The notes under the pieces are model-generated. The model saw only the letters and a list, made by a program, of their open reading frames with translations, did not search any database and was not told the DNA's origin. A stretch of 64,000 nt of DNA from Takakia lepidozioides (Eukaryota; Streptophyta; Takakiopsida; Takakiales; Takakiaceae), in contig CM060731.1 of assembly GCA_030704615.1 (NCBI GenBank), forward strand, positions 49,292,001-49,356,000, read 5' to 3'. The number at the start of each line of letters is the position of its first letter. Position 1 is the stretch's first letter. Shown here piece after piece: positions 57,683 to 64,000 of the stretch. Position numbers and translations under genes: made by a program.

Positions 57683-60388
57683 TCAAAGCTTCAGTGAATG
57701 TATGGGTGTCAGCGTCCTAAGATGCTGGATATATACATCCAGATTCCTCTCTGAGGACCCACCAACTGCCAACGCATTGCGTACAGACATCTTCATTTCC
57801 GTCATCTTCCGTCGTACAACCTTCCCTTCCTCCTCATGCATCAAACGCTTAACATTCCTCTCAACTTCCGTCTTATCCACCACTCCATCTGGTCTCTTTC
57901 GCATCTCTATGGCCGCCTTCTGACCAACTAGCCATCTGCAACACAACCATGTTGGGTCTATAACTAAGAGACTCTTGACAAAGCTGACCTCTGACCAGTC
58001 GACCGGTTAGCGTCCGATCACAGAAGCAATGCACAATACGATAACTAAAAATGCAGACTTCCCAATACCCTCCCCTTCCACTTAATTAGTTGGGAAGAGT
58101 TACTGATAAGACTAACGCTGGGACAGGGATGACTTCCAACTAGCAGAATACTACAGGGCGATACCGGATGCTCCAGACTAAAATGAAGGACCACCTGCTG
58201 AAAATAATCTCTATAATATGTACCTTGTGTGACGCAGCCAGCTTTCCACCACCCACTTCTCTCCCATTTCTTCCACCGGGTGTACAACATCAGTGACAGC
58301 AAAGTCTACCTTCAAAAGAGTGTTGTCAAATGCTCATTAAATAGAAAATACTAAGAGGAGAATCCTGACCCGGCGTTTAGCATTTGGTCTCCATGCATTG
58401 GCAAAGTGAGGAGGGGCATGCCAACCCTGAGAGCCTCCTGTGTAGAGTTCCATCCACAATGGGTCAAGAAAGCACCAGTGGCTGCATGGGACAGAATACG
58501 CAACTGAGGAGCCCATCCAGAGAAACACAACCCACGTTCTTTTGTGCGCTCCTCAAAACCTGATCACAGGAAACAATGAAGTGGTAGATGTAAGCACAAC
58601 AGTTTCACTCCAGCCAATACTACTCGTGGAGCACGAAAGTAATTCACTCCAATGACTGTTAATCACTTGCCGACAACACTATCAAGGCTTGCTTAGCCCT
58701 CCCCTCTCTGTACAGAAAATTGTAATACGTCAGCACTAGTCCCACATCTAGTTTACGAATCTGCCTTCTGTTCTTCTCAGACAAGTCTAAGTGATATGTT
58801 TGCAGCAGACGTAGTGTGTCCCTGCACATGGAAACACGCACCGGTCAGCAGAATCAAACTGGAATTTCACTTTGCAAAGCATTTTTCCACCAACTTGCTT
58901 TTTGCGTAGGATACCTGAAGGAAGGAAGTCGGCGATAGACGATGGTTTCAAGGAAGGAGTTGCATTAGGACCGTTTGGAGCCCGCAATATCCATAAGAAA
59001 GGTTGCTTGCTGGCTTCCAGTCCCTGTGCCAGCTCCAGGATTTGTGGTGCTGAAAGGAAGGCAGAGCTTCCAAAACAGATGAAAACAACCGAAGAAGGGG
59101 CTTGTGTATTCAGCCATCGCACGCATGGATCTTGCTCTTCGGCTACTTTTGGTATGGTATAAGTGGGTGACTCAGAATTCAAAACTTCAGCCTGTCCGTG
59201 CAATGGACCAATCGCCAAGATGGCCTGTGTCTGCAAAATGTATCTAGGTCATAAGTTACGTGCATGGAATGGTGGCTATAGACAGAAGGCTGGATACCCA
59301 GAGGTCATCCAGAGTACTGAAAGGATACTGCCTGATGAGAGTACTGAAAAAATGTTACAGCACAAAAAATGGGTCTTCACTGTCCATGACCAAATCAAGG
59401 AACATGGAACCTTCAGTTAAACAACAGAAAACAGACCTTCACTCCCTCTCTGCCGATCACGTCGGTCCTCAGCGCATCCAAGACTGTTCCTTCCACCTCA
59501 TCAGCCGAGTTGGCCAGAACCACCGTGGCCTCGACAATGCGCCTTTGACTCGTGATAGCATCCTTGTAGTTGTCTGGATGTGAGAGGAAGGATGGGAGGT
59601 CCAACGGTCTCAGCGCTGGGATTCCTGGGAGGAATGTGATGAGCTTCGACTGGTTCATAGAGTTCACAGGTATACAATTCTCTGCAGCAAGCCTATCCAA
59701 CTGCCAACCAATGAACACATAGGCACACGTGTTAGTCAAACAACAGCTGTTGCACATGGACCACTCCGCAAAATTCAATATATGCTAGTGACAGTAGAGC
59801 GTTGGGAGCCAAGGCCGCTTGACGGCTGCAGCCCGCCGTCCTGAGAGTGTGTAAGTTGAAAGGAGGGAGGTTCGAATCAGAATGAACTGAACTTGACTGC
59901 TGTTCTGAGTTTCCGTAAATTGGTTGGAATATTACGTTGAAGCCAAACGACAGAGCCCTCGCGCTAGCAACGAATACAACATGAACTGGAATGCCGAACT
60001 TGTCGGCTACATCATGCACCCAGCCTGGAAAGACGTCTGCGAGAATGCAGCAGGGAGTATCGATGTGAGGAGAAGTCCACAGATCTACTACTACTGCCTC
60101 AAACAGTCCCGCCAGTTTTTCCTCCATCCCCGGTTGCGTATAGGCCCATTGGTAATTCAAACTTGATACCGACATCCCGTCTCCAAGCTTCACCATCCGC
60201 ATGCCCAGGGAGCTGAGCTCCTGTCCATCAGCGATTTTCTGTAGTTCAGCGATATGCAGGTCTGTACACACGTAAGTAATGGTGATTCCCTTGGCAATCA
60301 ACCGCTTAGCAGTCTCTAGCAGGCCCCTATAGTGTCCAGTGGCTGGACACGACAGCATTACGACATGGGGAGAAGAAGGTCGACCCAT
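57683..60388 (-). CDS. Family 1 UDP-glycosyltransferase, intact
   Basis: Five exons: 60388-59936, 59700-59437, 59230-58915, 58559-58370 and 57935-57683. All phases fit and give 491 residues, the usual UGT length. The N-terminus has [17 protein letters not shown], with a His early in the loop as expected of the catalytic base. The C-terminal PSPG box reads [33 protein letters not shown] and PMHGDQ. The last Gln of the box suits UDP-glucose. The tail [14 protein letters not shown] is typical. It transfers sugar to a small molecule in the cytosol, but the acceptor cannot be told. Intron 1 holds copy B of the 64-bp repeat. In intron 4, the stretch 58302-58045 looks open but is not needed for the product. 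Confidence 0.88.
59807..59870 (+). repeat. 64-bp repeat, copy B, in UGT intron 1
   Basis: Near-identical to 57195-57258. It is followed at once by GGTTCGAATC, which resembles a Pol III B-box and is missing after copy A. Confidence 0.85.
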
Positions 60389-62712
60389 GGGACCTCAGCA
60401 AACGGTGAGACAGAGGAAACGTTCTAGTTTACGCACAGAGATGTCAGTTATGAGCGCCCCCGTTCGCATATAGTAGTTCGCCCAGATTGATGGAGCAGGA
60501 CTGTCGTGTGAATGGGGTGTTGCAAAGTTTGGATTAAATTTCGGAAGATATCAGCTAATTTGTTGTTAAGAAGATAATCAGTCATTAGGCACACCCTAAA
60601 GTCGTGGGTCACGAGGATGGCGATTCTTTTGTCTACGCACCGACACAGCGGAGGATTCTTGAAGTAAAGAAAGGTTATGGACAACAGCAGACCAACTGAC
60701 CTAGTAGGTCTGTTGACGAGTGTCCGGATGTGGGTCTGTAAGTAAATATATATCTGCTCTGAGGAATCAGGGTGTGCATGTGCACAGAGAGATAGCATGA
60801 ATCCTCTCACAAGACTCTCAGTAAAAACATCTGAAATTTCACTCTCTACATCAATCACAGGGAGGGCCCGCATCAATGACCTAAAGCTTAGTTACAGTTG
60901 GAGGAGTATTACTACGGTAAACAACTCTCCATAGAAACTGCAGGTTGACCAACTTTACTGTACAAACTCTCAGTAAGCACATCTGAAATCTGAGTGTCTA
61001 CGGATGTCCCGCATCAATAACCTGAAACTCAATTCTAGTGAACATAGTATATCAGGATCATTCTCACTATCAATCAAGCAAGTTTCAGATGGACTATTGA
61101 TAGCAGTGATACTGGTATCAACGGATTGAGTTGGATAGCCAACGCATATTTTGCGTTTGCCAGAACGCCTTGGTTTCAGTGAAATTTGGAACGTCCGTGA
61201 AACTTTAGGAACCACTTCACGAGGTACCTATCAATTGAAAAGACTGCATGAGTGTCGATTAGGAATTCTTCGCAACATGACAAATCACGTTGTCTGCGAC
61301 CTTTCCACCATGTCGAACTAGAATTCCTCCTCGTCACAGAAAATTAGCGGACGAGACATGATAAACACAGATTAGAATGAGGTTAGTACTTGTGAATGGT
61401 CAGGAATATTGAAGCTAGAGTAATAAGCTTGGCGCCAAAAACAACATGAATGGCCCGGTACCCTACATTCTGGAGTCGTCAGTAATTTCTCTGCACTTTG
61501 TACAGGCTCATTATGGACTCAGAAATAGATATTAGATACATAAATCGCCATGGGTGCAGCCTTTGCCACGCACAAGACAGAGACCCAACGTTTGAGCTGA
61601 GGTCTACAGGCCAGCCTAACTTAACGCTGTAAAGGACCCAGCTGCCAGGGCATGGGCGTCTTATTACACGCTCTGTACAGCCTTGCATTCGCATGCACAT
61701 GACTCTCGCCTACTTACATGCACTTTAACAGTCACAATGAGCAGCAGGAGATGTACTCTTTCCGCGATGACGCACAAGTACACGTAGGCGGCGCGGCCTA
61801 GGGCAGAAACGGGGCAGCCAAGGACGTGGGGCCTCGCGAGGGCAGGCGAGCCGCTATGCGCCCCCACCAAGGCTGAAAAAAAATGAGCCTGTCAAAAGAA
61901 AGGCAATGAGAAAAAAATGCCTGTCACTGACAGTCAAAAACTGGTTCAAAACATGTAGTGCCTGTTTGACTTGATCTCCCTTACAGGGGTACTCGCAGCC
62001 ACAGCAGTGCCAGAAAAAATTTTCTTGAGTCCATCTCCTGCTCCTATTTCAAAAGCATTTGTTGTGGAGGAGGTGCCATATTCAAACCACTGCACCTAAT
62101 TCGCCGCCGCCATCCTGCATGATTTTTTATTTTTTTTGGAAGGAGTCTAAGGGACTTTATTTATAACTATTGGAGGGAAAAAAGGACAAGACAAATCAAT
62201 TCAGGCATGAACAGGTACATAGACGACATGAAAATGCGCCACGGAACCATACACTAAGGACGAGTGGCATAAAAAGTACCACTTCGACACAGGGCAGCCT
62301 TCCTTCTAAGTGTTGATGTGGACCCTCGGTAATACTGTCCAGGGAGATCTCTTTTACTCGACTATAACATGTAAGTTCTCAACTTGGTTGGAGGGATGTC
62401 CACATCGACACTAGAGTACTCCGGTTAAGGGAGAAACATAAAATCTGAGCTACAGTGATAAAGAGAGATCATTTACTTCAAAATTACAATCAACCAAAGT
62501 ATCTACTAATATCTCCATTGGTTTTATCTATTATTTATTTTTATATTATATATTTATTATTTTATGATTCGTTACTATCTTACTTCTGGACTCTTGAAAG
62601 TCCAGATTTACTTAAAACGGAGTTAAAGTCTTGCTTTTAGTTATGGAGAGACGAGAACAGAATGTTTGAAAACTATGCTCTGCATCCAACAGAAGTGCTT
62701 GTGATCAAAGCT
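60389..62712. other. Spacer between tandem UGT genes
   Basis: No supported gene. It holds the promoter side of the first UGT, a decayed direct repeat (CTCTCAGTAA..ACATCTGAAAT at about 60818 and 60967), a GC-rich stretch near 61790-61860, A-runs near 61880-62130 and an inverted repeat at 62307-62413. A 142-codon minus frame (60876-60448) has no recognisable domain. Confidence 0.4.
62307..62413. repeat. Inverted repeat with arms of about 21-23 bp
   Basis: TAAGTGTTGATGTGGACCCTC (62307-62327) is nearly the reverse complement of 62391-62413. It could be a fold-back element or a short non-autonomous transposon. No clear target duplication was seen. Confidence 0.55.
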
Positions 62713-64000
62713 TCAGTGAATCTGTACGGGGGTCAGCGTCCTAAGATGCTGGATATATACATCCAGATTCCTGTCTGAGGACCCCCCAACTGCCAACGCA
62801 TTGCGTACAGACATCGTCAGTTCCGTCGTCTTCCGTCGCACAGCCTTCCCTTCCTCCTCATGCATCAAACGCCTAACATTCCTCTCAACTTCCGTCTTAT
62901 CCACCACTCCATCTGATCTCTTTCGCATCTCTATAGTCAGCTTCTGATCATGTAGCCATCTGCAACACAGCCGTGGTGGGTCTGTAACTAAGAGACTCTC
63001 GACAAGGCTGACCTCTGAGCAGTCGACCGAGCGTCCGATCACAGAAGCAATGCACAAATATGCACACTTCCCAACATCCTCCCCTTCCACTTAATTAGTT
63101 GGGAAGAGTTACATATAACGACTAGCGCTGGGACAGGGATGAGTCCCAGCTAGCAGAATACTACAGGGCGGTGCCGCATGCTCCAGACTAAAATGAAGGA
63201 CCACCAGCTGAAATAGTTTCTATTTGTGCCTTGTGACACTGCCAGCTTTCCACCACCCACTTCTCTGAGCCCTTTTCTTCCACTGGGAGTACAACCATCA
63301 GTAACAGCTTCAAAATTGTCAAAATGCTCATTAGAAACTACAAAGAGGAGAAACCTGACCTGGCGTTTATGACTTGGTCTCCATGCATTGGCCAACCAAG
63401 GAGGGGCTTGCCAGTCCTAAGAGCCTCCTGTATAGAGTTCCATCCACAATGGGTCAAGAAAGCACCAGTGGCTGCATGGGACAGAATACGCAACTGAGGA
63501 GCCCATCCAGAGAAGCACAACCCACGTCCTTTTGTGCGCTCCTCAAAACCTGATCAGAGGAAACAATGAAGTGGTAGACGTAAGCACAACAACAGTTCCA
63601 CTCCAGCCAATACTACTCGTGGAGCACGAAAGGAAATTCACTCCAATGACTGTTAATCACTTGCCGACAACACTCAATCAAGATTTGCTTAGCCTTTTCC
63701 TGTGTGAGAATCTTAGAACTTGGACCCTGCCTCCCCTCTCTCTACAGAAAATTGTAATACCTCAGCACTAGTCCCACATCTAGTTTACGATTCTGCCTTC
63801 TGTTCTTGTCAGACAAGTCGAAGTGATATGTTTGTACAGTAGACGTAGTATGTCCCTGCACATGGAAACACTGGGATGCCGAAATTGATGCTGAGCCGTC
63901 GCAGCTCTATGTGTTGAATTGCACCGGTCAGCAGAATCAAACTGGAATTTCACTTTGCAACGCATTTGACCACCAACTTGGCTTTTTGCAAGGCATACCT
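62713..64000 (-). CDS. Second UDP-glycosyltransferase, 3' part only (runs off window)
   Basis: Exon 5 (62959-62713) and exon 4 (63549-63360) have the same phases and lengths (exon 4 is again 190 bases) as the UGT at 57683-60388. The window ends at the exon 3 donor (63999). Exon 4 carries [32 protein letters not shown] and PMHGDQ. Exon 5 carries [17 protein letters not shown] and [14 protein letters not shown]. Introns are also alike, so this is a recent direct tandem copy about 5.0 kb away. Nothing in the visible part is broken. The acceptor substrate is unknown. Confidence 0.8.

Noticed and set aside
58045-58302. Extra UGT exon between exons 4 and 5
   Set aside because: Joining exon 4 directly to exon 5 restores the conserved sequence after the PSPG box in correct phase and gives a normal 491-residue protein.
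59732-59935. Read-through of UGT exon 1 across the 64-bp repeat
   Set aside because: A GTAATA donor at 59935 in phase 0 gives the family-typical continuation. The read-through residues have no UGT likeness.

Overview
The window is nuclear DNA of a land plant, most likely a non-flowering one such as a moss or another bryophyte, lycophyte or fern. The reasons are intron-split genes with plant-specific products, several nearly alike DYW/PLS-type pentatricopeptide repeat (PPR) genes of a kind expanded in early land plants, and an LTR retrotransposon ending in a chromodomain. The taxonomic call is inference. No bacterial, plasmid or CRISPR features were seen.

Layout. 1-1356 (-): 5' part of an unrecognised, probably plastid-targeted acidic protein. 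1959-4155 (+): an unrecognised Ser/Pro-rich gene. 5998-6426 (-): an LSM-fold NatC subunit (NAA38-like). 6890-10500 (-): a decayed DYW-PPR pseudogene that carries a solo LTR and is split from its 5' exons by a 5.8-kb chromovirus (10743-16577). 16930-17740: degenerate tandem repeats. 17834-19147 (-): a truncated PLS-PPR gene. 20113-25449 (+): a ten-exon conserved membrane protein. 25450-30222: mostly unassigned. 30223-34018 (-) and 35692-38590 (+): two head-to-head DYW-PPR loci, the first intact and the second broken. 40100-42783 (+): APEM9 peroxisome-biogenesis homologue. 46131-51566 (+): homologue of the KIN14B-interacting WD40-type protein At4g14310. 52994-54879 (-): thylakoid-lumen PsbP-domain protein (PPD6-like). 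57683-60388 (-): an intact five-exon UDP-glycosyltransferase. 62713-64000 (-): the 3' part of a tandem copy of it.

Most notable. (1) At two PPR loci, and as a remnant at a third, two small 5' exons encode a PDF motif, the short motif known from organellar single-stranded DNA-binding (OSB) proteins. The splice phases and homologous junction codons put it in frame with the PPR array, predicting PDF-PPR-E-DYW fusion proteins. (2) The chromovirus has an 11-nt perfect complement between its expected RNA 5' end and the site just inside its 5' LTR, the arrangement of self-priming Tf1/sushi-type elements. (3) The PPR loci show repeat-number change, inverted duplication, a solo LTR with target-site duplication, and stepwise decay.

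Exon models were assembled by hand from splice signals, reading phase and remembered family sequences. No database search was run.
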